Of a stretch of DNA of 17,007 nt, positions 1-8,300 are shown in pieces (positions within the stretch are counted from its first letter, which is position 1; the number at the start of each line of letters is the position of its first letter). The stretch is from an uncultured Caulobacterales bacterium (lineage in GTDB: Bacteria > Pseudomonadota > Alphaproteobacteria > Caulobacterales > Caulobacteraceae): positions 1 to 17,007 of the forward strand of contig CAIUZX010000212.1 in NCBI GenBank assembly GCA_903903715.1, read 5' to 3'. Made by a program: the position numbers and the translations under genes. The notes beneath the pieces are model-generated. The model saw nothing but the letters and a program-made list of their open reading frames with translations, ran no database searches and was not told where the DNA came from.

Positions 1-1
1 C

Positions 2-1231
2 ATGGAAGAGGGCGTTCTCGCCAAGTGGAACATCAAGGTCGGCGACCGAGTGAACGCCGGTGATGTGATCGCCGAGATCGAGACCGACAAGGCGACAATG
101 GAAGTTGAAGCGGTCGATGAAGGCGTCGTCGAGGCGCTGCTGGTCGAGGCGGGCGCCGAGGGCGTCAAGGTCAACACGCCGATCGCGCGACTTTCGGACG
201 AGGGCGGCGCACGGTCAGCGGCGCCTGCGCCTGCCGCCGCTCCACCCGTAGCGCCCAAGACTGTGCCGTCAGCGCCTGCAGCTCCGCAAGTGACGGCTAA
301 GCGCCCTGAGGGCGCACGCATCTTCGCAAGCCCGCTGGCGCGGAGACTGGCGGCGCAGAAGGGTGTGGATCTGTCTGCTCTCAAGGGATCCGGGCCTCAT
401 GGGCGGATCATCGCGGCGGACATTTCCGCTTCTCCCGCCGGGTCCAAGGCCGCAACGCCCGGGTCCGCACCGCGTTCAACGCCCGCGACCGTGACGGCGC
501 CGAGGCAGGTGCTCTCGCTGGAGCAGATGGGCATCCCGCCGGGCAGCTACGACCTCGTTCCCCTGGACGGGATGCGCAAGACCATCGCGCGACGGCTCAC
601 GGACAGCTTCCGCGATGTGCCGCATTTCCCGCTCAACATGGATCTGGAGATCGACCGGCTACTGGAAGCGCGCTCGCGGATCAACACGGCGCTGGAAAGC
701 CGCAAGGTGAAGGTCAGCGTCAATGACCTGATCATCAAGGCCGTCGCGGCCGCATTGAAGGTTGTACCCGAAGCCAATGCGAGCTTCACGCCAGAGGGCA
801 TCGCTCTTCACCATCATGCCGACATCGCGGTCGCGGTGGCGGTCGATGGCGGACTGATCACGCCGATCATCCGTAACGCCGAAGATCGCAGCCTGGCCGA
901 CATTGCGACAGCGATGAAGGATCTGGCGGAGCGGGCGCGAGCGAGAAAGCTGAAACCGGACGAGTTCCAGGGCGGCACCTTCTCGATCTCCAACCTTGGC
1001 ATGTTCGGGATCAAGTCCTTCGCCTCGATCATCAACGAGCCGCAGGGATGCATCCTGTCCGTCGGCGCAGGCGAGCGCAGGCCGGTCGTCCGAGGCGACG
1101 CCATCGTCGCCGCAACGGTCATGAGCGTCACCTTGACCTGTGATCACCGGGTCGTGGACGGCGCCATTGGGGCCAAATTCCTCACTGCCTTCAGGGGCTT
1201 CGTGGAAGATCCTGTGACGTTGCTCGCCTGA
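2..1231 (+). CDS. pdhC: Pyruvate dehydrogenase complex E2, dihydrolipoamide acetyltransferase (5' partial)
   Basis: This is the E2 core of the cytoplasmic pyruvate dehydrogenase complex. It moves the acetyl group from lipoyl-lysine to CoA. The visible 409 residues hold a lipoyl domain (to about 66, with the DKA lysine at 30), an Ala/Pro-rich linker (about 71-100), a peripheral-subunit-binding domain (105-141) and the acetyltransferase domain (183-409) with the catalytic HRVVDG motif at 382-387. The gene is cut by the window edge. The ATG at position 2 lies inside the lipoyl domain, because the first beta strand expected of the family (about 13-15 residues) is missing, so the true start is upstream. 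It is the first of a + strand run with E3 and lipoyl synthase, which supports pyruvate rather than 2-oxoglutarate dehydrogenase. A single lipoyl domain is usual in alphaproteobacteria. The symbol could equally be aceF. Confidence 0.95.
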   Translation: MEEGVLAKWNIKVGDRVNAGDVIAEIETDKATMEVEAVDEGVVEALLVEAGAEGVKVNTPIARLSDEGGARSAAPAPAAAPPVAPKTVPSAPAAPQVTAKRPEGARIFASPLARRLAAQKGVDLSALKGSGPHGRIIAADISASPAGSKAATPGSAPRSTPATVTAPRQVLSLEQMGIPPGSYDLVPLDGMRKTIARRLTDSFRDVPHFPLNMDLEIDRLLEARSRINTALESRKVKVSVNDLIIKAVAAALKVVPEANASFTPEGIALHHHADIAVAVAVDGGLITPIIRNAEDRSLADIATAMKDLAERARARKLKPDEFQGGTFSISNLGMFGIKSFASIINEPQGCILSVGAGERRPVVRGDAIVAATVMSVTLTCDHRVVDGAIGAKFLTAFRGFVEDPVTLLA

Positions 1232-1274
1232 TTTTGGCTGGCCTTGCCGTTCTCATTTCAAGGACTTGCGTTTG

Positions 1275-2681
1275 ATGGCCCTGGATTTCGACCTGATTAT
1301 CATTGGCTCCGGTCCCGGGGGGTACGTCGCGGCCATTCGCGCCGCGCAGCTCGGCCTCAAGACCGCGATTGTGGAACGTGAGCAGCTCGGCGGCATCTGC
1401 CTGAACTGGGGCTGCATTCCGACCAAGGCGCTGCTCAAGTCGGGGGAGGTGTTCGAGACGCTGTCCCATCTGTCCGACTACGGCCTCGCCGCCGACGCGC
1501 CGCGGTTCGATTTCGCCAAGGTCATCGAGCGCTCCAGGGGCGTATCGAAGCAATTGAACGGCGGCGTCGGCTTTCTGATGAAGAAGCACAAGATCGAAGT
1601 GATCGAGGGATCCGCCCGGTTGGAGAGGGGATCGCCAGCGCCGAAGGTGATCGTGGATCTCAAGGCCGGCGGTTCAAGGGCCGTGCAGGCCAAATCGGTG
1701 ATCATCGCCACGGGCGCCCGGGCCAAGACCATTCCCGCCATCGGCCTCGTAGGTGACGGAGATCGGGTGTGGACCTATCGTGACGCTTTGACGCCCAAAG
1801 CCATGCCGAAATCGCTGCTCGTGATCGGCTCCGGCGCCATCGGCATCGAGTTCGCCAGTTTCTACCGGGCGCTCGGGGCCGAAGTGACCGTCATTGAGGC
1901 CATGGACCGGATCCTGCCGGTGGAGGACGAGGAGGTGTCGGCTGCGGCGCTGAAAGCCTTCAAGGCGCGCGGCATCGCTTTCCGAACGGGCGCCAAGGTC
2001 ACCAAGCTGACGCCGGGCAAGGACAGCGTGACCCTCACGCTCGAGGCGGGAGGCAAGACGGAGACCCTGTCAGCCGAACGCGCCATTGTCGCCGTGGGGA
2101 TCGAAGCGAATATCGAGACCCTGGGCCTCGATGCGCTTGGCGTGAAAGTCGAACGCGGACATATCGTGACCGATGATCATGGCGGAACGGGCGTCAGTGG
2201 TCTCTACGCCATTGGCGATGTGGCGGGTCCCCCCTGGCTGGCGCACAAAGCCAGTCACGAAGGCGTTCACTGCGTGGAACACATCGCGGGTCTTGCGCCC
2301 GTGCGGGTCGTGTCGCCGATCCCTGGTTGCACTTACTCGCACCCGCAGATCGCCTCTGTCGGGATCACCGAGCAGGCGGCGAAGGCGGCCGGACGCGCGG
2401 TCAAGATCGGCCGCTTCCCGTTCCGTGTGAACGGCAAGGCGATCGCATCCGGCGAAACTCAAGGTTTTGTGAAGGTCATCTTCGACGCCAGCACGGGCGC
2501 CCTGATCGGTGCACACATGATCGGCGCCGAGGTCACGGAGATGATCCAGGGCTACGTTATCGCCATGACCCTTGAAGCGACGGAAGCGGAAATGATGGCG
2601 ACGATCTTCGCCCATCCAACCATGTCGGAAGCCATGCACGAGGCGAGCCTCGACGCTTACGGCCGCGTCCTGCATATTTAG
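1275..2681 (+). CDS. lpdA: Dihydrolipoamide dehydrogenase (E3)
   Basis: This FAD-dependent E3 subunit reoxidises dihydrolipoyl groups of the 2-oxoacid dehydrogenase complexes and passes electrons to NAD+. The 468-residue protein is full length for the family. It has an N-terminal FAD-binding GSGPGG (11-16), the redox disulfide C42-LNWG-C47, a second dinucleotide-binding GSGAIG (185-190), and a dimerisation domain carrying the catalytic His447/Glu452 in HPTMSE. The ATG at 1275 is chosen over the in-frame TTG at 1266, because the AAGGA at 1260-1264 is 10 bases from the ATG but only 1 base from the TTG. It lies 43 bases after the E2 gene and is very probably cotranscribed with it. LNWGC in place of LNVGC around the disulfide is a variant I associate with PDH-linked E3 proteins. 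A 66-base gap with a hairpin separates it from lipA. Confidence 0.96.
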   Translation: MALDFDLIIIGSGPGGYVAAIRAAQLGLKTAIVEREQLGGICLNWGCIPTKALLKSGEVFETLSHLSDYGLAADAPRFDFAKVIERSRGVSKQLNGGVGFLMKKHKIEVIEGSARLERGSPAPKVIVDLKAGGSRAVQAKSVIIATGARAKTIPAIGLVGDGDRVWTYRDALTPKAMPKSLLVIGSGAIGIEFASFYRALGAEVTVIEAMDRILPVEDEEVSAAALKAFKARGIAFRTGAKVTKLTPGKDSVTLTLEAGGKTETLSAERAIVAVGIEANIETLGLDALGVKVERGHIVTDDHGGTGVSGLYAIGDVAGPPWLAHKASHEGVHCVEHIAGLAPVRVVSPIPGCTYSHPQIASVGITEQAAKAAGRAVKIGRFPFRVNGKAIASGETQGFVKVIFDASTGALIGAHMIGAEVTEMIQGYVIAMTLEATEAEMMATIFAHPTMSEAMHEASLDAYGRVLHI

Positions 2682-2703
2682 CGCACAGGGGCGGTTGCAT
2701 CGG

Positions 2704-2723
2704 GGGCGGCGACGCCCGATTTT
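2704..2723 (+). terminator. Small GNRA hairpin with T-run between lpdA and lipA
   Basis: GGGCG (2704-2708) and CGCCC (2713-2717) form a 5-bp all-GC stem closed by a GCGA loop, a GNRA-type tetraloop. GA and TTTT (2720-2723) follow. It lies in the 66-base gap between lpdA and lipA. This is the shape of a weak intrinsic terminator or attenuator, but the stem is short and the T-run has only four bases. It probably lowers, rather than stops, read-through into lipA. Confidence 0.35.
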
Positions 2724-2747
2724 AGACCTTTGCGCCTCGAGGCATTC

Positions 2748-3701
2748 ATGGCGACTGTGATCGACACCACTCGCACATACCGGCACCCAGAGAAGCGTAA
2801 TCGACCGGACTCCGAAGTGCTTCGGAAGCCGGAATGGCTGCGGGTCAAGGCACCGGGCTCGTCGGGCTATCTCGCGACCCGGGAGATCGTGAAGTCCAAG
2901 GGTCTCGTCACGGTCTGCGAGGAAGCAGCTTGTCCCAATATCGGCGAGTGCTGGACGGTCCGCCACGCCACCATGATGATCATGGGCGACACCTGCACGC
3001 GGGCTTGCGCCTTCTGCAACGTCATCACCGGCAAGCCCGGACCGCTCGACCCGACCGAGCCGGAGAGGGTCGCGACCGCCGTGGCGGAGATGGGCCTCGC
3101 GCACGTCGTCATCACATCCGTGGATCGCGACGATCTCGATGACGGTGGAGCGGAGCATTTCGCCGCTGTGGTCGAGGCCATCCGTCGCCTGGCGTCGACT
3201 ACCACTATCGAAATCCTAACGCCCGATTTCCTCAGAAAACCCCTGTCGGCCTCGCTGCGGGTGATCGACTCCTGCCCCGACGTCTTCAACCACAATCTCG
3301 AGACGGTGCCGCGCCTCTATCAGACGATCCGGCCCGGCGCCCGCTATTATCATTCTCTGCGTCTGCTGGAACGGGTGAAGGAGCGGGATCCCGTCCAGTT
3401 CACCAAGTCCGGCCTGATGGTCGGGCTCGGCGAAACCAAGGAGGAGATCCAGCAGGTCATGGATGACATGCGCTCCGCCGGTGTCGACTTCCTCACCATC
3501 GGGCAGTATCTGCAGCCGACCCGCAAGCACGCGCCCATCGACCGTTACTGGACACCTGACGAGTTCAAGGCTCTTGAGCGCATCGCCTACGCCAAGGGCT
3601 TCCTGATGGTCTCTGCGACGCCCCTCACACGGTCCAGCCATCACGCCGGGGAAGATTTCGCACGTCTCAAGGCGGCGCGGGCGGCGCTGGGCTCGCACTG
3701 A
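2748..3701 (+). CDS. lipA: Lipoyl synthase (radical SAM)
   Basis: Lipoyl synthase inserts two sulfur atoms into protein-bound octanoyl groups, making the lipoyl cofactor used by the E2 encoded upstream. The 317-residue protein has the auxiliary cluster cysteines C57, C62 and C68 (CEEAACPNIGEC), the radical-SAM CTRACAFC (C83, C87, C90), and the C-terminal RSS motif (295-297) whose serine ligates the auxiliary cluster. All diagnostic residues are present and the length is normal. The ATG at 2748 has GAGG (2739-2742) five bases upstream. An in-frame TTG at 2730 has no comparable site. The next gene begins 4 bases after the stop, so the two are almost certainly cotranscribed. Placement beside pdh genes fits a local supply of cofactor for the complex. 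Confidence 0.97.
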   Translation: MATVIDTTRTYRHPEKRNRPDSEVLRKPEWLRVKAPGSSGYLATREIVKSKGLVTVCEEAACPNIGECWTVRHATMMIMGDTCTRACAFCNVITGKPGPLDPTEPERVATAVAEMGLAHVVITSVDRDDLDDGGAEHFAAVVEAIRRLASTTTIEILTPDFLRKPLSASLRVIDSCPDVFNHNLETVPRLYQTIRPGARYYHSLRLLERVKERDPVQFTKSGLMVGLGETKEEIQQVMDDMRSAGVDFLTIGQYLQPTRKHAPIDRYWTPDEFKALERIAYAKGFLMVSATPLTRSSHHAGEDFARLKAARAALGSH

Positions 3702-3705
3702 CGTC

Positions 3706-4179
3706 ATGCCGCAACGCCATGTCGAACGGGTGCTGCCCTACACTCCAGATCAGTTGTTCCAGCTTGTCGGAGACGTTCGGCGCTATCCGGAATTCGTGCC
3801 CTGGATCCTGGATCTTACCGCGACCCGTCCTATCGAGCGTCCGGACGGCGCCAACCAGTTGAGCGCGGAGGCTAGAGTCGGCTTTTCCGTGGTGCGGGAG
3901 ACCTTCGCCACGCGGGTCGTTCGCGATCCGAACGCCAGGGTGATTGACGTCTCACTCATCCGGGGGCCGTTTCACAATCTGACCAATCGCTGGGCGTTCG
4001 AGCCGCATCCGAACGGAACCAAGGTCATCTTTGACATCGACTTCGAGTTCAAGACCCGCTTCCTCGAAGCGATCCTCGCCGCCAATCTTGAGCGCGCGGT
4101 TGAAAAGCTGATCAATTGCTTCGAGACGCGCGCCCAGGCTCTGTACGGCCCGGGCGTCGCGCCAGATGGTCAAAGTTGA
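3706..4179 (+). CDS. COQ10/RatA-family START-domain protein
   Basis: This 157-residue protein belongs to the polyketide cyclase/START (SRPBCC) group known as COQ10 in mitochondria and RatA in E. coli. Mitochondrial COQ10 binds ubiquinone and supports respiration. E. coli RatA was reported as a ribosome association toxin. Sequence marks are the N-terminal pattern VLPYTPDQLFQLVGDVRRYP with EFVPW following, a central stretch ending FKTRFLE, and a C-terminal helix with conserved asparagine and phenylalanine (LINCFETRA). It follows lipA by 4 bases, a neighbourhood common in alphaproteobacteria, so a quinone-related housekeeping role is likelier than a toxin. No antitoxin-like RatB (ubiquitin-fold) gene is adjacent. 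The start has no strong ribosome site and may rely on coupling to lipA. Confidence 0.88.
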   Translation: MPQRHVERVLPYTPDQLFQLVGDVRRYPEFVPWILDLTATRPIERPDGANQLSAEARVGFSVVRETFATRVVRDPNARVIDVSLIRGPFHNLTNRWAFEPHPNGTKVIFDIDFEFKTRFLEAILAANLERAVEKLINCFETRAQALYGPGVAPDGQS

Positions 4180-4182
4180 GGA

Positions 4183-4701
4183 TCAGTTCGCGCCGCCGTT
4201 CGAGGCGACTTTCAGATAGGCGATCAGATCCGCGCGGTCCTTGTCGTCCTTCACACCCATGAAGCTCATCTTGGTCCCGGCGACCATCGCGCGCGGGTCC
4301 TTCAGCCAGGTGTTGAGCGTTTCCGCCGACCAGGTGACGCCGGCGCCTTTCAAGCCTTCCGAATAGGCGTAGTTCGCGACCGCGCCCGCCTTGCGTCCGA
4401 AGATGCCGTACAGGTTGGGGCCCGTCATGTTCGGCCCGCCCTTGGCGATGGTGTGGCAGGAGCGGCAGAGAGCGAACCGTGTTTGTCCGTTGGCGAGATC
4501 CGCATTGGCGTAGGCCGGGCCGAGTTCCGCCACCAGCTTCTTGTTCTCCGGCGTGTCAAGGGACGGCACAATCGGCGCGGAAGGGGCGCTGGCGGTCGTG
4601 TTTGATGTCGACGTGGCGTTCGACGCCTGTTCACTGCCCTTGCTGCAGGCGGTGAGGCTGATGACGGCCGTGCCCAGAACAAGGGCTGCAGAGGTGCGCA
4701 T
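4183..4701 (-). CDS. Class I cytochrome c lipoprotein
   Basis: This is a predicted membrane-anchored periplasmic electron carrier of 172 residues. It starts with a lipoprotein signal ending LTAC (Cys19 as the lipidation site), followed by a Ser/Thr/Ala/Pro-rich tether (about 20-48). A class I cytochrome c domain then carries the heme site CRSCH (79-83) and the distal ligand Met145 in GTKMSF, and a C-terminal helix DLIAYLKVA closes the fold. It resembles the soluble c-552/CycM type domain that feeds terminal oxidases, but the exact partner cannot be read from here. The ATG at 4701 is preferred because AAGGAG (complement of 4710-4715) sits 8 bases upstream. An in-frame GTG at 4708-4710 would overlap that site. 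It converges on the START-domain gene with 3 bases between them. Confidence 0.9.
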   Translation of the reverse strand: MRTSAALVLGTAVISLTACSKGSEQASNATSTSNTTASAPSAPIVPSLDTPENKKLVAELGPAYANADLANGQTRFALCRSCHTIAKGGPNMTGPNLYGIFGRKAGAVANYAYSEGLKGAGVTWSAETLNTWLKDPRAMVAGTKMSFMGVKDDKDRADLIAYLKVASNGGAN

Positions 4702-4709
4702 ACATATCA

Positions 4710-4715
4710 CTCCTT
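4710..4715 (-). promoter_or_regulatory. Ribosome binding site for the cytochrome c lipoprotein
   Basis: AAGGAG on the - strand lies 8 bases before the ATG at 4701. It fixes the start there and rules out the overlapping upstream GTG. Confidence 0.6.
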
Positions 4716-4747
4716 TGGACAGTGACGTCGAAAACTAACTCGGCGCT

Positions 4748-4772
4748 GAGAGGTGACAAGGCGTCACATCTC
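4748..4772 (-). terminator. 10-bp inverted repeat at the end of the synthetase operon
   Basis: GAGAGGTGAC (4748-4757) and GTCACATCTC (4763-4772) are inverted repeats with one mismatch and a 5-base loop. The element straddles the stop codon of the phosphopantetheinyl transferase gene (4764-4766) and lies 47 bases upstream of the cytochrome c start. Read on the - strand it could end the synthetase operon, although the T-rich stretch (TTAGTTTT) only comes about 9 bases later. Alternatively it is a regulator site, since GTGAC-N5-GTCAC is a typical dyad, in the cytochrome c promoter. The structure is seen directly. Its role is undecided. Confidence 0.4.
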
Positions 4773-5336
4773 GAATTCAGCGACAGCGATCTGGTGTTGT
4801 TTACAGGGAAACAGCGCGATTCGAACCTCACGTCCCGCCAACGAGAGGTGGAGTGTCTCGGCGCCCACCGAACGGGTCAGGATCTCCCGCATCGGGATCG
4901 CAGTCCCTATGGAAAACAGTTTCCCAAGGGCTTCAAAAGCGGTCCAACGTGAGGTAGGGGCGAGGGCAGGCCAAGGGGGGCACAACTCCTCGATATCCGT
5001 CGCTGCGACCGACCCGAGCGGCTCAAGGTCCACACCGATCGGCGCATCCGAAACCGCCATGACGACCATGTCCTCCCGGTGAGCGGCGCTGACGAAGGCG
5101 GGTCTGGGGTTGGTTACGCGCACCCGTCCGGTGGCTTCCCGCTGAAAGCGAAGCGCATCGGCGTGCACTGACCATCTCGCGGCAAGCCCGGCGCGGAGAA
5201 GCCTTCTGCGCATCAATCGCTCCGGCCCGCCGGATTGAAGTTCGAATCTATCCTCCGCCGTTTCCCTCGCGAGACGAAGAGGCCCGCTCAGGTCGACGCA
5301 CCAGACGTGGCCGATGACGGCCTCCGTCAAACTCAT
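4764..5336 (-). CDS. Sfp-type 4'-phosphopantetheinyl transferase
   Basis: This enzyme transfers phosphopantetheine from CoA to the serine of a carrier domain, here most likely the carrier domain of the large synthetase just upstream. The 190-residue protein is short for the Sfp class (usually about 220-240). Visible motifs are a SAAH stretch (83-86) in the place of the usual SHS, the metal-binding IGVDLE (Asp103, Glu105), and WTAFEALGK (131-139) with Trp131, Glu135 and Lys139 retained. The lysine that precedes the Glu in the common WxxKEA form is Phe here, a substitution tolerated in many homologs. Its ATG (5334-5336) overlaps the TGA of the synthetase (ATGA), so translation is probably coupled. 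The C-terminal lobe after 140 is degenerate but ends cleanly. Function is confident at family level; the partner is inferred from context. Confidence 0.85.
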   Translation of the reverse strand: MSLTEAVIGHVWCVDLSGPLRLARETAEDRFELQSGGPERLMRRRLLRAGLAARWSVHADALRFQREATGRVRVTNPRPAFVSAAHREDMVVMAVSDAPIGVDLEPLGSVAATDIEELCPPWPALAPTSRWTAFEALGKLFSIGTAIPMREILTRSVGAETLHLSLAGREVRIALFPCKQHQIAVAEFEM

Positions 5337-8300
5337 GCCGGTCCCATCGCGGGCCTTGCCGGCGATCCTTCCCAGCTCGTTCCCGGAGGCAGCGTTTCAC
5401 CCTTCATCAGTACGGACAGGTCGCCGAGTTGGGCGTCGTCTTCGATGACGGAGTCGTAGAGCACGATGGACATGGAGCCGACGGTCGCGCGGGCGCCGAT
5501 CTTCAAGCCGCTGACCTTCATCACGCGATCTTCGAACAGGTGCGTCTGAAGTCCGGAATCCTCGTTCAGAGCAGCGTCATCACCGACCTCCACCAGATCA
5601 AACTCTGTGATGTCCGTCGTATCGATAAAGGCCCTGCGGCCGATCCGGCAGCCCATCGCGCGCAGATAGAGATTGAGGAACGGCGTCCCGCGCAAAGGAT
5701 CCAGCAAGAGGGGCACGGCGAGGTTCTCATACGTCGAGGTGACCAATTCGGTGCGCCAGACGAACAGGCTCCAGAGTGGCTGGTTCGTCGGCTTGTAGCG
5801 ACCGATCACAATCCATTTCAGCGCGATCACGAACGTCCCTGCCGCGAGGGCGAACCCAATGTAGAGAATTGGGAACATCATCGCGATCAGTAAAACGCCA
5901 TTCGGCTTGTCCGACAGGTCGCCGACGATGGTGAGCAGCACGCTGAAGAGCGATAGGAAGACCGACAACGAAAGTGTCACCCGGACAAACTCGATTGTGA
6001 GGCGTGTGGCGATCAATCGCTTCGAAGGATTGAACCTCGCGCCTTCGTCGAACACGGCGGCGATCTGACGCTTCGGCAATCGAATGGCGGGGGAGCCGAA
6101 CCACGTCGTGCCGCGTTCAAGCGCCGCATGTGCATCCGGGGGCGGCTTGGACAGCACCCCCAGCAAGACCTCGTCGCCGAGATCAGACCCTGTCGGTAGC
6201 AGAGCTGAATTGCCGACAAACGTCCGTCGCCCGATCCGCGTGCGCGCCAGCCGAATGGCGTCCGGCTGAGCCCTCGCAGCCCCGAACACCACGCCATCGG
6301 CAATGAAGCTTTCGGCGCCGATCTCGATCAGGTCCGGGACCACTGACGTTGCGGTGGATATTTCCGCCCGTGCGCCGACCTTGGCCCCAAGAGCCCGGTA
6401 CCAGGGGCTCACATAAAGTGTGGCATAAAGCGGATGGAGGAGGTCCAGTGCGAGCTCGCCGAGTTGTCGGACAAACCAGAAGCGGACGTAGAAGTGGCTC
6501 CACAGCGAGTAGACCCCGGGTTTGACGCGTCCCAGCAACGTCCACTTCGCAACGACCGTCAGGGCGCACATGGCCAGCACGTAGATGACTGCAAGGATCG
6601 GCGTTATGGCGATATAACCGTAGCCGGTTGTGGCCCAGTCGAGCTCGATGATCATAAAAAGACCCGGCGCGATGGGCAGCACGGCGGCCAGCGGCAGGAG
6701 CAGGGCGGCCAGGATCAGACCGGCCATCACAGCAAACTTGCGTAAGAATCCCGCGGGCCTCGGACGCTCCTGGAGCGTCGCCATACCGATCTTTTGGGCG
6801 GGTGATCCGGTCCAAACCTCGCCTTGGGGGATCGTGACGCCGGCCGGCAACAGCGATAGATCCTCCAGAACAGCGTCATCGGAGAGGGTTGAACTGCAGC
6901 CGATGACCGCCATGGCGCCGACGAACGCCCGCGCGCCGATCCGTACCCGTCCGAGACGGAGGACGCCGCGCTCCACCCCGCTTGTCGCCAGATTCGCGCC
7001 TTCGCTGAGGATGGCGTCTTCACCGATCTCCACGAGGTCCGCCGCATCCAGCTTGGCCATATGGAGCTGAGCATTTGCGCCAATCCTTGCGCCCAGCAGT
7101 CGGAGATAGACCTTGTAGAGCGGCGTCCCGGCCAGGAACTGTGTGGGAATCACGGCCAGGAAGCGCCGGACAAACCACCAGCGAAAATAGTAGGCGCCCC
7201 AAAGCGGGTACTCGCCCTCTCGAAACCTTCCAATCACGATCCACTTCACGAGCACGGAAAGCAGGATCATGGCTGGCGGCATCACGACGTAGGTCGCAAG
7301 CGCGAATGTGATCGCCTGAAGCTGATCGACCCCGTCTCCCGATTGAAGCGAGGTGTAGACGAGATAGGGCAGCACCCACTGTAGTCCGGAGAAGGCGTAA
7401 ATCAGAATCAGCGCGAGTGTCTGCCCGATCGTGCACAGGGTACGTCGACGCTGCAGAACCGGGCGAAAGGGCGTCGACACGAGCGTGGGTCGCTCCCCGG
7501 ACTGTCTCGCCAGATCGAGCCGCTCGCCCAGCGACCTAATCGTCGGCGCCGCATATATGTCCTGGATCGAGATGTTCTTCGTTGCGACATCCTTACGCAG
7601 GAGCGAGACCAGCTTGGCGGCTCGCAGGGAATGCCCGCCCAGATCCTCGAAGAAATCGTCGGTAACCGATACGGGCGAAGGCGCGAAAATTTGCTTCCAG
7701 GCCTCGAGCAAACGGTCTTCTGTCGCCGTTTCAGGCGGCGCGATCACGCGCTCTTCGAGCGCCACATGCTCCGGACGGGACAACGCCCGGCGGTCGACCT
7801 TTCCAGAAACCAATGTCGGCAGGGCGGACCGCACGTCGTAGATCTGGGGGTGCATGTAGGCGGGAAGCCGCACCCGAAGGCGTTCGCGAAGCGCATCCTG
7901 ATCGATGACGGCGTCGCGACCCGGCACCAGGAAGGCGACGAGAAGGTCTTCCTTGTTAGCCTCCGAAAAGAGAGAGACCACTGCTTGCGTGACGGCGGCG
8001 TCTTCCATCAGCACAGCTTCGATTTCTCCCAGTTCAACACGATAGCCGCGGATTTTGACCTGCGTATCTATCCGGCCAAGAAATTCAATTTCGCCGTCCT
8101 GGTTCTGCCTGACGAGATCGCCGGAACGATAAGCGCGCTCCGGGTTCCCGCTCGGCCCGTTGAAGGACGTCACTATGAACTTCTGCGCTGTCAGGTCCTC
8201 TCGATTGAGGTATCCCGCTCCGACGCCCGGCCCCCCGATGAGAAGCTCACCTTCGATCCCTGGCGGCACGGGTTCGAGCGATTCATCTATGATCGCTGAC

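Noticed and set aside
2..4. ATG at the left edge as the start of the E2 gene
   Set aside because: It falls within the lipoyl domain; the first strand of that domain must lie upstream of the window.
2070..3158. A 362-codon open frame on the - strand across lpdA and lipA
   Set aside because: It is antisense to two genes with all catalytic motifs intact, spans their intergenic gap, and encodes a His/Arg/Asp-rich sequence without recognisable domains; it is a GC-bias artefact.
3706..4179. Reading the START-domain gene as a toxin of a RatA/RatB toxin-antitoxin pair
   Set aside because: No RatB-like gene is adjacent and the location after lipA is a housekeeping context; the toxin label comes from E. 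coli annotation transfer.
6183..6815. Long overlapping frame inside the synthetase on the same strand
   Set aside because: The real frame here contains the conserved membrane and beta-helix repeats; the alternative frame has no domain and is rich in Arg and Gly.
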